DNA of 64,000 nucleotides from Candidatus Uhrbacteria bacterium (GTDB lineage: Bacteria; Patescibacteriota; Patescibacteriia; 2-12-FULL-60-25), in assembly GCA_016203535.1 (NCBI GenBank), contig JACQMO010000003.1, positions 1 to 64,000 on the forward strand. The letters run 5' to 3'. The position numbers and the translations under genes are program-made. The stretch's first letter is position 1. The number at the start of each line of letters is the position of its first letter. The notes under the pieces are model-generated. The model was not told the DNA's origin. It was given only the letters and a program-made list of their open reading frames with translations, and searched no databases. Shown here in pieces: positions 23,138 to 31,644 of the stretch.

Positions 23138-25261
23138 ATGCATGAACGCCTGCGGACGCTTGCCCTCGGTGCGGCAGGCGCGCTCGCCGTGATCGCGGCT
23201 CACACGCTCCAGACCCCGCAAAAGGAGATCGCCTGGTTCGTGGCGCTGTTCGTCATCCTCTCCCACGGCCATCTCCTCGGGCGCCGGCTGATTTCCAGCC
23301 CGTCGACGTTCGCGCGCATGGGGGTGGGAGCCGTCCTCTTTCTCGCCGTCCAGAGCATCGCGCAAACCGTCTGGTATTACAGCGGACGTCCGCTCGGCGG
23401 ATTAAGCGATACGACGTCTCTTCTCGTCGGGATCGGGATCACGCACCTCATCGCCGTCAGCATCAAACCCCCTCCGGAAAACGTCCCGCCGTCAGTGGCT
23501 CACGGTTCACGAACACGCATCATCATCGGCCTCCTCTGCCTGGCCTTGGCGGGATCGGTGTTCGGATTCGTCCTCCGCGTCGCTTCAGCCGCGGCGACGA
23601 CGGAGTCCATCCGCACGCCATGGCCGCTTCTTCCGGACGGAACACGGCTTGCCGTCGCCTTCGCGTGGTTCGCTCTCCTCCTGTCCGCCGCCGCGGCCGG
23701 ATCGAAGCGGCTGACCGCTCTCCAGGCCACGCTCGCCGTGGTGGCGACGACCGTCATCGCTCCGCTCGTCTATCGTTCGGGGTACGGGTTCGACGGATTC
23801 CTCCACATCGCCAGCGAAAAAATCATCCTCGCCACCGGGACGCTTCAACCGTCTCCGCCGTATTACATCGGCCAATACGTCTTCACGACCTGGTTGGCGC
23901 GCCTGACCGAACTGCCGATCGCGCAGGTCGACCGATGGCTCGTTCCGCTCGCGGCTCCCCTGCTCCTGACCCTCTGCGCGTATGTCGCCCATCGGACAAG
24001 CGTCATATTTCTGACCTTCGCCTTCCTTCCGCTCGCCGGCTTCGTCGCGACCACGCCGCAAGGATTTTCCTATGTACTCGGGCTGGGCGCGATCTTCCTT
24101 TGCCTCGGCATCCGAACCCGCGCCGTCCATCCGATCGCTCCGCTCCTGCTCGTCGCGTGGGCAATCGCCGTCCATCCGCTCGCGGGCGTCCCTCTTTTTT
24201 TCGTCGTGTCCGCACACGCGCTCCACGGGCGTTTGCCGAACAGGATCACGGCCGCGCTCTCCGGCCTGTGCGTCGTAACGGCCGCCGCCGCCGTGCCGGT
24301 CTTGTTTTACCTCTTGAGCCTGAAGGGCGGAACGCCCATCGCCTGGAATTTCCCGAGTGTTCTTCGTCCGGAACCGTGGGCCGCCCGTCTCGCCGATTTC
24401 GCCCCGTGGATCGGAAACCGATTTGCGCTGTGGCCCGCCTGGGCCTCGCTGACGTCGCGCCTGCTGCCCCTGCTCCTCCTGTTCTTTGCAGGAATCGGCT
24501 GGCGGCGCGCGCGGTCCTTCGCCGCGATCTCCGGCGCATCCGCCATCCTCCTCTGGATCGCCGCGACGGCGCTCGACGCCACCGGTGAATTCACGTTTCT
24601 GATCGATTACGAGCGCGGGAACTACGCGAACCGCCTGAACCTGCTCGCCCTTTTTTGCCTCCTGCCTGCTTCCGCGCACGGCCTCTCGGTCCTGACGGAA
24701 CGCCTCCGCCGGTCGCCGCGCTTCATCGCGATCGCCGTGCTGGCGTTCGGCGTCGCGATTCCGTCCGCTCTGGCGTATGACGCCCTTCCGCGCCATGACG
24801 CCGTCGTGACGGGCCGCGGGTGGAGTTCGAGCGAGCACGACCGTGAGGCCGTGAAACTGATCAATTATGACGCCGGCGAAGAACCGTACACCGTGCTCGC
24901 TAACCAAAGCGTCTCCGCGGCGGCGGTGGATCTCCTGGGGTTCAAGCGGTATCACGGGGACGTGTTCTTCTACCCCATCCCGACGGGCGGGCCGCTGTAC
25001 GAACTCTTCTTGCGCATGACCTACGGCGAACCTTCTCGGGATACGGCGAAGGACGCCGCATCGCTCGGCGGCGCGGATCTCGTGTACGTCGTCTTGAACA
25101 ACTATTGGTGGCGGTCCCGGCAGATCGGTGAGTCGCTCCGGCTGGTCGCGGACAACGACTGGACGATCCCGCCTCAATCCGAGGATGGGTGGAAGTTGCG
25201 CGTCTTCAAATTCGATTTCAGAAATGACTCGAGCGCGCCTGCGGCGACCTCGACGCGATGA
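23138..25261 (+). CDS. Polytopic membrane protein, probable GT-C-type glycosyltransferase
   Basis: A 707-aa protein with about 13-15 hydrophobic helices and a soluble C-terminal part (about 560-700) containing YHGDVFFYPIPTGGPLYELF. The layout (many helices, an early extracytoplasmic loop around YRSGYGFDGFLHIASEKIIL, a soluble tail) fits lipid-phosphosugar-dependent GT-C transferases of the PMT/ArnT type. No diagnostic motif was certain, so the call rests on architecture and on neighbouring glycosyltransferases. Its last 88 bases overlap the 3' end of the next gene on the opposite strand. A dispersed repeat is translated near residue 120. Confidence 0.6.
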   Translation: MHERLRTLALGAAGALAVIAAHTLQTPQKEIAWFVALFVILSHGHLLGRRLISSPSTFARMGVGAVLFLAVQSIAQTVWYYSGRPLGGLSDTTSLLVGIGITHLIAVSIKPPPENVPPSVAHGSRTRIIIGLLCLALAGSVFGFVLRVASAAATTESIRTPWPLLPDGTRLAVAFAWFALLLSAAAAGSKRLTALQATLAVVATTVIAPLVYRSGYGFDGFLHIASEKIILATGTLQPSPPYYIGQYVFTTWLARLTELPIAQVDRWLVPLAAPLLLTLCAYVAHRTSVIFLTFAFLPLAGFVATTPQGFSYVLGLGAIFLCLGIRTRAVHPIAPLLLVAWAIAVHPLAGVPLFFVVSAHALHGRLPNRITAALSGLCVVTAAAAVPVLFYLLSLKGGTPIAWNFPSVLRPEPWAARLADFAPWIGNRFALWPAWASLTSRLLPLLLLFFAGIGWRRARSFAAISGASAILLWIAATALDATGEFTFLIDYERGNYANRLNLLALFCLLPASAHGLSVLTERLRRSPRFIAIAVLAFGVAIPSALAYDALPRHDAVVTGRGWSSSEHDREAVKLINYDAGEEPYTVLANQSVSAAAVDLLGFKRYHGDVFFYPIPTGGPLYELFLRMTYGEPSRDTAKDAASLGGADLVYVVLNNYWWRSRQIGESLRLVADNDWTIPPQSEDGWKLRVFKFDFRNDSSAPAATSTR
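23491..23514. repeat. Dispersed GGCTCACGGTTCAC repeat inside a coding region
   Basis: GTGGCTCACGGTTCACGAAC is related to the units at 3991, 5211 and 26841. It is translated in frame as VAHGSRTR in a loop of the membrane glycosyltransferase. Confidence 0.5.
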
Positions 25262-26295
25262 CGTGAAGAAACGAGCTCCCGGACCGCGCGCTCCGGCTCG
25301 GTCGGTCCTGACCGGAGAATCCTCCGGAGGACATCAGTCAACGCGTCGGCGTCTCCCGGCAAAAAGGTCAGCCCGGCCTCTCCGAGCGTTTCCGGGATAC
25401 CGCCGACCCGTGCAGCGGCAACCCGACATCCGGCAGCTAGCGCCTCAAGAATGACCGTCGGCTGGTTTTCGTACACCCGAGACGGAACCACGAGCGCCTG
25501 GCATTCCGACATCAATCGGACGACCTGATCGTGCGGGAGCGGACCGTGGAAAACGATCAATGGATCATCCAATGATTCAATATTGTTCCGAAAAGGCCCG
25601 TCGCCCACGATATGGAGGTTCGGGCGTTCAGCACCAAGCTGTTTCCACGCCGAGAGAAGCAAATCGATTCCTTTGTCTCGGGAAAGGCGGCCAACAAATA
25701 AAAAAGTTACCGGTCGGGACAGCTGGGAGCTTGTTGCCGGTTCTTGAGGCCGTTCAACAGGAATTGGATTCGGGATAACGGTCGTGGAACTGGAATGAAA
25801 AAACCCATATTGCCGATGGACGTCCAGCAGCCACGCCGTGGGCGAGACGACCCCGGACGGACAGCCGAGCGCGCGCGTCCGGAGCGCCGCCCATATCCGC
25901 CTCCACATGCGGCGTATAAACACGAGATTCTCCCCGTGCACGATCTGACCGGACGGCTCAATGAGTTGGACGTCATGGAGCACATGGACCCAGGCAATCC
26001 CGTTCCGCGCGACCAACCTCGGCGTGGCAAATCCGCAGCCGGTGAGATTGTGCGTAAGCAAAAGATCCGGACTCCATTCCGAGATCTCGTTGGCGAGGAA
26101 TGTGTCGGCTCCGAGATCTTGAAGATGGAAAACGAGCCGATGAACCATCGAACGATCTTCAAGCTTCGGGATCCTCGTGAAAACGCGGAGCTCATGGCCC
26201 TTGGCTCGCAACGCTTTCGTGTAGACGGCCGCGATGACTCCGGCGCCTCCGCTCGCGTCCGGAGGATAATCGTTTGTCAGGACAGCGATCCGCAT
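25174..26295 (-). CDS. Family 4 glycosyltransferase
   Basis: A 373-aa GT-B retaining glycosyltransferase. The N-terminal domain starts RIAVLTNDYPPDASGGAGVI, the typical GT4 opening. The C-terminal nucleotide-sugar domain has TFLFVGRLSRDKGIDLLL and the E-x7-E region ENQPTVILEALAAGCRVAAARVGGIPE. Donor and acceptor are unknown. It overlaps the next upstream GT4 gene by 19 bases and the GT-C-like gene by 88 bases at its 3' end. Confidence 0.9.
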   Translation of the reverse strand: MRIAVLTNDYPPDASGGAGVIAAVYTKALRAKGHELRVFTRIPKLEDRSMVHRLVFHLQDLGADTFLANEISEWSPDLLLTHNLTGCGFATPRLVARNGIAWVHVLHDVQLIEPSGQIVHGENLVFIRRMWRRIWAALRTRALGCPSGVVSPTAWLLDVHRQYGFFHSSSTTVIPNPIPVERPQEPATSSQLSRPVTFLFVGRLSRDKGIDLLLSAWKQLGAERPNLHIVGDGPFRNNIESLDDPLIVFHGPLPHDQVVRLMSECQALVVPSRVYENQPTVILEALAAGCRVAAARVGGIPETLGEAGLTFLPGDADALTDVLRRILRSGPTEPERAVRELVSSRHRVEVAAGALESFLKSNLKTRNFHPSSD

Positions 26296-27350
26296 ATCCC
26301 GGTATAGACTTTTTTCAGGCCATCTATGTGCCGCGACCAGGTGAAACGTTCCAGAACGCGGCGTCTCCCCTCTTTCCCCATCTGTCGTGCCGATTCCCGG
26401 TCCGTCCGCAGACTCTCAATGGCGGCAGCAAGAGCCGAAACGTCGCCGGGCGGAACCAACAAGCCCGCTTCCCCGTGGGATACGACCGTTCGGACGCCTG
26501 GCAAATCCGACGCGATGACCGGAATCCCGCAACTTTGCGCCTCAAGCGCCACCAACCCGAACGCTTCGGCGCCGGATGTCGATGGGAGGACAAGAACATT
26601 CGCCGTCTGATAGGCGGCAACGAGGTCGTCTTCGCGCAACGATCCGACAAATCGGACACGGTCGGCGATGCCACGTTCTTTCGCGTGCGCTTCATAGGTT
26701 GAACGAAGGTCTCCGTCACCGACGAGCGTCGCATGGACATCGGAACATTTTCCGAGAGCTTCGAGAAGAACCGGAATCCCTTTGAACGCATGAGGCGTAT
26801 CCATACCGCCGACGAAGAGGACCGTAAACGGTGTGCCGGGAACCGGAGGCCGTGAGCCGTGAGGTGGGAGAAATCGCTGTTCATCAACGCCGAACGGGAG
26901 CTCGATCGCGCGGTCGGCCCATGGAGCGAACGAAGAGTGACGCGCGTAATCGGATGATGAGACGAGGAGGCGATCCGTCGCATCGAGAATCCTTCGCTGA
27001 AAAAAAGAGCGATACCCCTCGAAGATCATCCCGCGGAGTCCTGACGCAACGGCATCCATATGAAGGGTCAACACGAGTTTCCGGATTTTTCCGGAGCGTT
27101 TGAGCGTCGTCAGGCGCTCGGCCGTTCCGAAGAAGGGATAGTGGAGGTGGACAATGTCCGCTCCGCGGACGAGGAATTCGATATCCTGCAGGATCCCGGC
27201 ATTGCCGAAACGGAATCCGGGATGCGAGGTCAATGAAACAAGAAGTGCGTCAATGCCGGACGCTTTCAATGATTCAACCTCTTTCGCGGCCATCCGTCCG
27301 ATTCCCCCGATTTCCGGAGGCGCGACGCAGGAGACATGGGCGATTCTCAT
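26277..27350 (-). CDS. Family 4 glycosyltransferase
   Basis: A 357-aa GT-B glycosyltransferase. It opens RIAHVSCVAPPEIGGIGRMA and carries FTVLFVGGMDTPHAFKGIPVLLEA and the donor-site motif EAFGLVALEAQSCGIPVIASDLPGVRTVV. The ATG at 27350 is used because it gives the standard N-terminus; the frame upstream is not homologous. It is one base pair away from the GT2 gene and overlaps the next GT4, forming a polycistron. A dispersed repeat encodes the PHGSRPPVPG loop near residue 170. Confidence 0.9.
   Translation of the reverse strand: MRIAHVSCVAPPEIGGIGRMAAKEVESLKASGIDALLVSLTSHPGFRFGNAGILQDIEFLVRGADIVHLHYPFFGTAERLTTLKRSGKIRKLVLTLHMDAVASGLRGMIFEGYRSFFQRRILDATDRLLVSSSDYARHSSFAPWADRAIELPFGVDEQRFLPPHGSRPPVPGTPFTVLFVGGMDTPHAFKGIPVLLEALGKCSDVHATLVGDGDLRSTYEAHAKERGIADRVRFVGSLREDDLVAAYQTANVLVLPSTSGAEAFGLVALEAQSCGIPVIASDLPGVRTVVSHGEAGLLVPPGDVSALAAAIESLRTDRESARQMGKEGRRRVLERFTWSRHIDGLKKVYTGICGSLS
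26841..26870. repeat. Dispersed CCGTGAGCCGTGAG repeat inside a coding region
   Basis: AACCGGAGGCCGTGAGCCGT followed by GAGG lies in the second GT4 gene and is translated in frame (minus strand) as HGSRPPVPG between the two Rossmann domains. Confidence 0.5.
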
Positions 27351-27352
27351 AC

Positions 27353-28441
27353 TCACCACCGTACGACGAATTTGAGAATACGAAAACTCAACCCCATGAG
27401 CGGGTTGGCAACCGTCGTCATGAACGGATGCTCGAACTCCTGATAGGCGATCTCCGGCGACCATCGTTTGAGAATCGTTGCGTCCGGAACACGTCGAATG
27501 CGCTCGACCTCCTTCCGTCCGCGCATGAGATAGACCCACGTCGACGGTTTCCAAAACCACACCATGGCGCGAAGCTTCTCGCGCCACCAGCCGCCCATGA
27601 CGGAAAACATCAGGATGATGATGTCAACGGCGAGCAGTTGCGGCGCCAAAAAAACCAACGTCGGCCACCGGTAGTTCTTCAGCACGACGGCGGACCGATT
27701 GCGTTCCATCCAAAACCACTTGGCGATGGAGCGGGAAAACTCATACCGGTGGCGGACGACGCTCCGAGGCGCCAGCACGTTCTTGTACCCCGCGAGCCGG
27801 ATGCGCCAGCCGAGATCCAGGTCCTCGTGGTAGGCGAAGAGCGTGTCATCAAACAACCCGACCTCCTTCAGCACGCGGGTCGGATAGAGGACGCCGGCGC
27901 CGGAGGCATAGGCGATCTCCCGGATGTCCTGGCCGACGTCCGCGCGTTTCTCATGATAGCCGGCACAATATCCGAACCCCAAAAAATGGATCGCGTTTCC
28001 GACGGAATTCACCTCGTCCGGATGTTGCTGGAGCACCAGGAGAGACTGCGCGGAACCGACGCCCGGATCGCGTTCCGCCGCCTCCACGGCGGCCGCGAGC
28101 GCGTCCGGTTCGAACGACGCATCGTGGTTCAACAGATAGACGTACGGATGCCCGGATTCGATCGCCTGTCGCATCGCGAGGTTATTTCCGCCGCTGAAAC
28201 CGGTATTCTTCCCGGGTTCATGGAGAATGACCGACGGAAGCCGTTCCCCATGTACTGCCATCAGACGCCGAACTTCGTCGAGCGATCCGTCGCCGGGCGA
28301 ATTGTCGACGACATGCACCGCCATCCTGTCTCGCGGGTACGCGAGTCCTGCCAACCCGTCGAATAACGCCGGGAGATACGGACGGCTGTGCCATAGCACG
28401 ACGATGACGTCAACGAATGGGGAGGTCGACCCGTTATTCAT
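27353..28441 (-). CDS. Family 2 glycosyltransferase, rhamnosyltransferase-like
   Basis: A 362-aa enzyme with an N-terminal GT-A domain (VDVIVVLWHSRPYLPALFDGL, VHVVDNSPGDGS, then YVYLLNHDASFEPDALA carrying the DxD-type motif near residue 125) and AYHEDLDLGWRIRLAGYKNVL with the catalytic Asp. The C-terminal 90 residues include a hydrophobic anchor. The arrangement matches GT2 rhamnosyltransferase-like enzymes of O-antigen loci. The start overlaps the DUF2304 stop by 8 bases. Confidence 0.88.
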   Translation of the reverse strand: MNNGSTSPFVDVIVVLWHSRPYLPALFDGLAGLAYPRDRMAVHVVDNSPGDGSLDEVRRLMAVHGERLPSVILHEPGKNTGFSGGNNLAMRQAIESGHPYVYLLNHDASFEPDALAAAVEAAERDPGVGSAQSLLVLQQHPDEVNSVGNAIHFLGFGYCAGYHEKRADVGQDIREIAYASGAGVLYPTRVLKEVGLFDDTLFAYHEDLDLGWRIRLAGYKNVLAPRSVVRHRYEFSRSIAKWFWMERNRSAVVLKNYRWPTLVFLAPQLLAVDIIILMFSVMGGWWREKLRAMVWFWKPSTWVYLMRGRKEVERIRRVPDATILKRWSPEIAYQEFEHPFMTTVANPLMGLSFRILKFVVRW

Positions 28442-28769
28442 GGGGGGGCTTCACATCGCGCAGGGCGTCGCGCCGGACGAGATCCGTCAACTTCCGTTCC
28501 AAGGATTCATGCAGGATGAACAACTTGAAGACGAGCAGGAACAGTCCCGCGACCGACGCATAGACGACGAGGTCGACGCCGCGCCCGACGCCGAACAAAT
28601 TCGCGAGGCGCGTCGCGACCTCGGGCTGCAAAATCACGACGCTCGCGGCGATCCAAATCAAGGACCACCCGATCGCTTCCGACACGCGAATCACATTCTG
28701 CATCGCACGACGCCACGTCGTGACGAAGGCCAACGCCATGGCAAGGATGAGAATGTATTGGATCAACAT
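28434..28769 (-). CDS. DUF2304 family membrane protein
   Basis: A 111-aa protein with three hydrophobic segments (about 3-18, 30-47, 66-84) and a charged tail (ESLERKLTDLVRRDAL), the standard DUF2304 layout. DUF2304 genes commonly accompany DPM-type glycosyltransferases, as here, where the GT2 gene ends 5 bases upstream. The protein probably helps anchor or regulate that enzyme (inference). The ATG at 28769 fits the family length. Confidence 0.82.
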   Translation of the reverse strand: MLIQYILILAMALAFVTTWRRAMQNVIRVSEAIGWSLIWIAASVVILQPEVATRLANLFGVGRGVDLVVYASVAGLFLLVFKLFILHESLERKLTDLVRRDALRDVKPPHE

Positions 28770-28774
28770 ATGCT

Positions 28775-29455
28775 TCAATTCGTAAATGCCCCGAGCAGGA
28801 GCTGCCACGCGATACGAGCCGCGTCCCATGGCTTCTGCCCCTTCCGCAACGATTCGCTGGAATAGTGCACGCACACCGGGACCTCCCGCCACCGCAACCC
28901 GGACCGGGTGACGAGACGGAGAATTTCGGAACAATGCGCCATCCGGTCATGTCGGAAATCAATGGCGCGGGCTGCCGGTGCGGTCATGGCGCGATAGCCC
29001 GATTGCGGATCAGTCACGCGACGGGGAACGCCGACGGCGAACGCATTAAACGTCCGCGCGGCGGAGAGGAGCACGCGCCGGCTCGTCGGCATCCCGATGG
29101 CTTCCTTCCCCAAAAAGCGGGATCCGAACACCACGTCGCATTCACCCGTCGAAAGCGGCGCGATAAGATTCGGGATGGACATCGGATCGTGCTGGCCGTC
29201 GGCGTCGATATGCACGATGACGTCGGCTCCCATCCGAAGCGCGCCCTCCGTTCCCGTCCGGAGCGCGGCGCCCTGCCCGCGATTCACCCGATGTCGCACC
29301 ACCGTCGCCCCGCCCGCTGCCGCGTTCAACGCCGTCGAATCCCCCGACCCGTCGTCAACAACAACCGCGCCGTCCACGAACGGCAAAACGCTCCGCACGG
29401 TCTCTTCGATCCGTCCGGCTTCGTGATAGGCAGGAATGACGGCAATGACCTTCAC
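28775..29455 (-). CDS. DPM1-like family 2 glycosyltransferase
   Basis: A 226-aa GT-A enzyme resembling polyprenyl-phosphate sugar synthases. Motifs: VIAVIPAYHEAGRIEETV, AVVVDDGSGDST, the DxD in VIVHIDADGQHDP near residue 95, and DPQSGYRAMTAPAARAI. It likely transfers a hexose to polyprenyl phosphate, giving the donor that GT-C membrane enzymes use. The GT-C-like protein at 23138-25261 is a candidate partner. Confidence 0.88.
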   Translation of the reverse strand: MKVIAVIPAYHEAGRIEETVRSVLPFVDGAVVVDDGSGDSTALNAAAGGATVVRHRVNRGQGAALRTGTEGALRMGADVIVHIDADGQHDPMSIPNLIAPLSTGECDVVFGSRFLGKEAIGMPTSRRVLLSAARTFNAFAVGVPRRVTDPQSGYRAMTAPAARAIDFRHDRMAHCSEILRLVTRSGLRWREVPVCVHYSSESLRKGQKPWDAARIAWQLLLGAFTN

Positions 29456-29464
29456 CCGTATACC

Positions 29465-30490
29465 TTACGTGAATCCCTTGAACCCCAGCAACCCCTTGTG
29501 GGCGATGGTGTAATCGATGGTCTTTTTCAGCCCGTCGTCGACGGTCACGAGCGGAAGCCATCCGAGCTGATCCTTGGCCTTTGCCAGACTCGGCAGCCCA
29601 AGCGGCGTCATGAACAGGAGCGGCGGCTGGAAGGTGATCCGCGACGTCGAACCGGTCATCTCGATGATACGTTGCGCGACGTCCACGATCGGAACCTCGA
29701 GGTCGCTTCCGATATTGACAGGCCCGATGTCTCCCGTCGCATTCATGAGCTTGATGAGTCCGTCCGCCGTATCCGTGACGTACGCAAGCGACGTCCGGAA
29801 CGTCTCGTCGCCGTACACCACGAGATCCTTGTTATCCAGCGCGTTTGTGATGAAATCCGGAATCATCTGCCCGTCGTAGAGCATCATGCGCGGACCGTAC
29901 GTCCGGAAGATGCGCGCGATGCGGACGTCGAGCTTGTGCACCTGCCGATACGTCGCACAGCACGTCTCCGCGAATCGCTTCCCCTCGTCGTAGCACGACC
30001 GCTCGGACAGCATATCCACCGCGCCGAACTCCTCCTCCAGGAACGGATGGCTGTCCGCCGGACGCGGCCCGTACACGACCGACGTGGAGGCATGCAGCAC
30101 TTTCGCGCTGTACTTCACCGCCAGATCGAGGACGGTCTTCATGCCGAGAGAGTTCGCCAGAAGCGTCTGCATTTTGTACTGGTCGAACTTCTTTGGGCTC
30201 GTCGGACAGGCCAGATGGTAGATTTCCTGGATTCCTTGGAATTTGAGCTTGAACCGCGCGAGTTCGGGAAACGCCTCGAGATCGAACGGCGCGTTCACGT
30301 CCTGCCGGATGAATTCGAAATCCGGATTCTTGAGCAGATGGTCGATGTTCGACTCCTGCGACGTGATAAAATTATCGATGCAAATGACGCGGGCGTCGGC
30401 CAGAAGCTTCTCGCACAGGAACGAACCGATGAACCCGGCGCCGCCGGTGACGAGGATGTTCTTCTTTTCAAACACGACAGGAGCAGGCAT
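29465..30490 (-). CDS. NAD-dependent sugar-nucleotide epimerase/dehydratase (UXS-like), paralog A
   Basis: A 341-aa extended SDR. The NAD motif is NILVTGGAGFIGSFLCEKLL, followed by CIDNFITSQESNIDHLL, a Ser-rich catalytic segment STSVVYGPRP, and the catalytic YDEGK (YxxxK). EIYHLACPTSPKKF matches the HLACPASP signature of UDP-glucuronate decarboxylases. The ATG at 30490 is used because the upstream codons are non-homologous. It is a tandem paralog of the next gene upstream, with about half of residues identical by eye. Confidence 0.82.
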   Translation of the reverse strand: MPAPVVFEKKNILVTGGAGFIGSFLCEKLLADARVICIDNFITSQESNIDHLLKNPDFEFIRQDVNAPFDLEAFPELARFKLKFQGIQEIYHLACPTSPKKFDQYKMQTLLANSLGMKTVLDLAVKYSAKVLHASTSVVYGPRPADSHPFLEEEFGAVDMLSERSCYDEGKRFAETCCATYRQVHKLDVRIARIFRTYGPRMMLYDGQMIPDFITNALDNKDLVVYGDETFRTSLAYVTDTADGLIKLMNATGDIGPVNIGSDLEVPIVDVAQRIIEMTGSTSRITFQPPLLFMTPLGLPSLAKAKDQLGWLPLVTVDDGLKKTIDYTIAHKGLLGFKGFT

Positions 30491-30509
30491 AGGTTGCGGG
30501 TGGGTGGAT

Positions 30510-31517
30510 TTAAAAGCCGACTTGTTGGCGATGCGACTGCGCGTAGTCAATCATTTTCTTCAACCCTTCGTCCAGCCGGACGAGCGGTAGCCAACCGAGG
30601 ATCTCCCGCGCGCGCGTGATGTCCGGAAGCGGCGCCTCCATCTGGTAGGGGCCGGGCGCTTCAAACCGGATGCGCGATGGGGAGCCGGCAATCTCGAGGA
30701 CCTTCTGCGCGATGGACACGAGCCGTACGTCGGCGTCGGACCCGAGGTTCACGAGCGTGACGTCGATCGGCGTCGTCATGAGACGGACCAAGCCGTCGAC
30801 GATGTCGGTCACGTACGCCATGGCGATGCGCGTCTCTTCGTCGCCGACGAGGACGACGTCTTTTTCTTCCAGCGCCGTCAGGATGATGTCCGGGATGAGG
30901 TTGCCATCAAAAATTTTCATGCGCGGACCGTACGTGCGGAAGATGCGGGCGATCTTCACGTCCAAACCGTACACGTTCGCGTAGGTCTGGAGGATGGCTT
31001 CGGAAAACCGTTTTCCCTCGTCATACGACCCACGGGACGTAAGATGGTCGAGGCGGCACTCGTCCGTTTCCTTGACGTGCGATCCGTTCCGCCGCGGGCC
31101 GTAGAGAACGCTCGAGGATGCGTAGAGCACTTTCGCGTTGTGCTCGACGGCGAGATCGAGAACATTTTTGACGCCGACGGAGTTCGTGAGCACGGTGGCA
31201 ATTTTGAAATCGTCGAAGTGGCGCTTCGAAATCGGGCAGGCGAGATGGTAGATCTCCTGCAGCCCCTGGAATCGCACCTTGAATCGTTCGAGCTCCGGAT
31301 ATGCCGCGAGGTCCAGCGGCTCCGTGATGTCGTGGTTGATGAACTCGAAATTCGGATCCTGGAGCAGGTGGTCGATATTCGTTTCGGAACTCGTGATGAA
31401 GTTGTCGACGCAGATCACGTGCGCCTCCTTCACGAGCCGATCGCAGAGATGCGACCCGATAAATCCCGCGCCGCCGGTGACCAGCACGTTCCGCCGTTCA
31501 AACAATTGTTGCGCCAT
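30510..31517 (-). CDS. NAD-dependent sugar-nucleotide epimerase/dehydratase (UXS-like), paralog B
   Basis: A 335-aa extended SDR. Motifs: NVLVTGGAGFIGSHLCDRLV, CVDNFITSSETNIDHLL, EIYHLACPISKRHF, SSSVLYGPRR and catalytic SYDEGKRFSE. As in paralog A, CPIS replaces the usual CPASP of the UDP-xylose synthase group, so the product may differ. The promoter -10 (TAGAAT) lies 6 bases before the ATG and copy 2 of the 100-bp repeat lies 28 bases upstream. Confidence 0.82.
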   Translation of the reverse strand: MAQQLFERRNVLVTGGAGFIGSHLCDRLVKEAHVICVDNFITSSETNIDHLLQDPNFEFINHDITEPLDLAAYPELERFKVRFQGLQEIYHLACPISKRHFDDFKIATVLTNSVGVKNVLDLAVEHNAKVLYASSSVLYGPRRNGSHVKETDECRLDHLTSRGSYDEGKRFSEAILQTYANVYGLDVKIARIFRTYGPRMKIFDGNLIPDIILTALEEKDVVLVGDEETRIAMAYVTDIVDGLVRLMTTPIDVTLVNLGSDADVRLVSIAQKVLEIAGSPSRIRFEAPGPYQMEAPLPDITRAREILGWLPLVRLDEGLKKMIDYAQSHRQQVGF

Positions 31518-31523
31518 GCCGGT

Positions 31524-31529
31524 ATTCTA
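31524..31529 (-). promoter_or_regulatory. -10 element of the epimerase pair, leaderless arrangement
   Basis: Minus strand TAGAAT ends 6 bases before the ATG at 31517. A possible -35 CTGACG (15-bp spacing) falls at the edge of the 100-bp repeat. Confidence 0.5.
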
Positions 31530-31544
31530 CCATACTCGTTTGAG

Positions 31545-31644
31545 CGTCAGCACGGGTGATGCGGAACGGGGGACCCCCAGCGCCCGGAGGCCGAGCACGG
31601 TCGAGGACGATGGGGGTGGGCCGCGGCAGGACCCGTGACCTCAC
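31545..31644 (+). repeat. 100-bp structured repeat, copy 2
   Basis: 96% identical to 1157-1256. The four differences are C to T at 31560, A to G at 31590, and GG to AC at 31638-31639. The first two lie in predicted stems and keep a G-U pair on the plus strand; the last two lie in a predicted bulge. Its right end overlaps the gtrA stop codon. Confidence 0.85.

Noticed and set aside
22520..23365. A long N-terminal extension of the pgsA frame
   Set aside because: The extra residues are charged and non-homologous and run antisense to the GT-C-like gene start. AGGAGGG marks the start at 23107.
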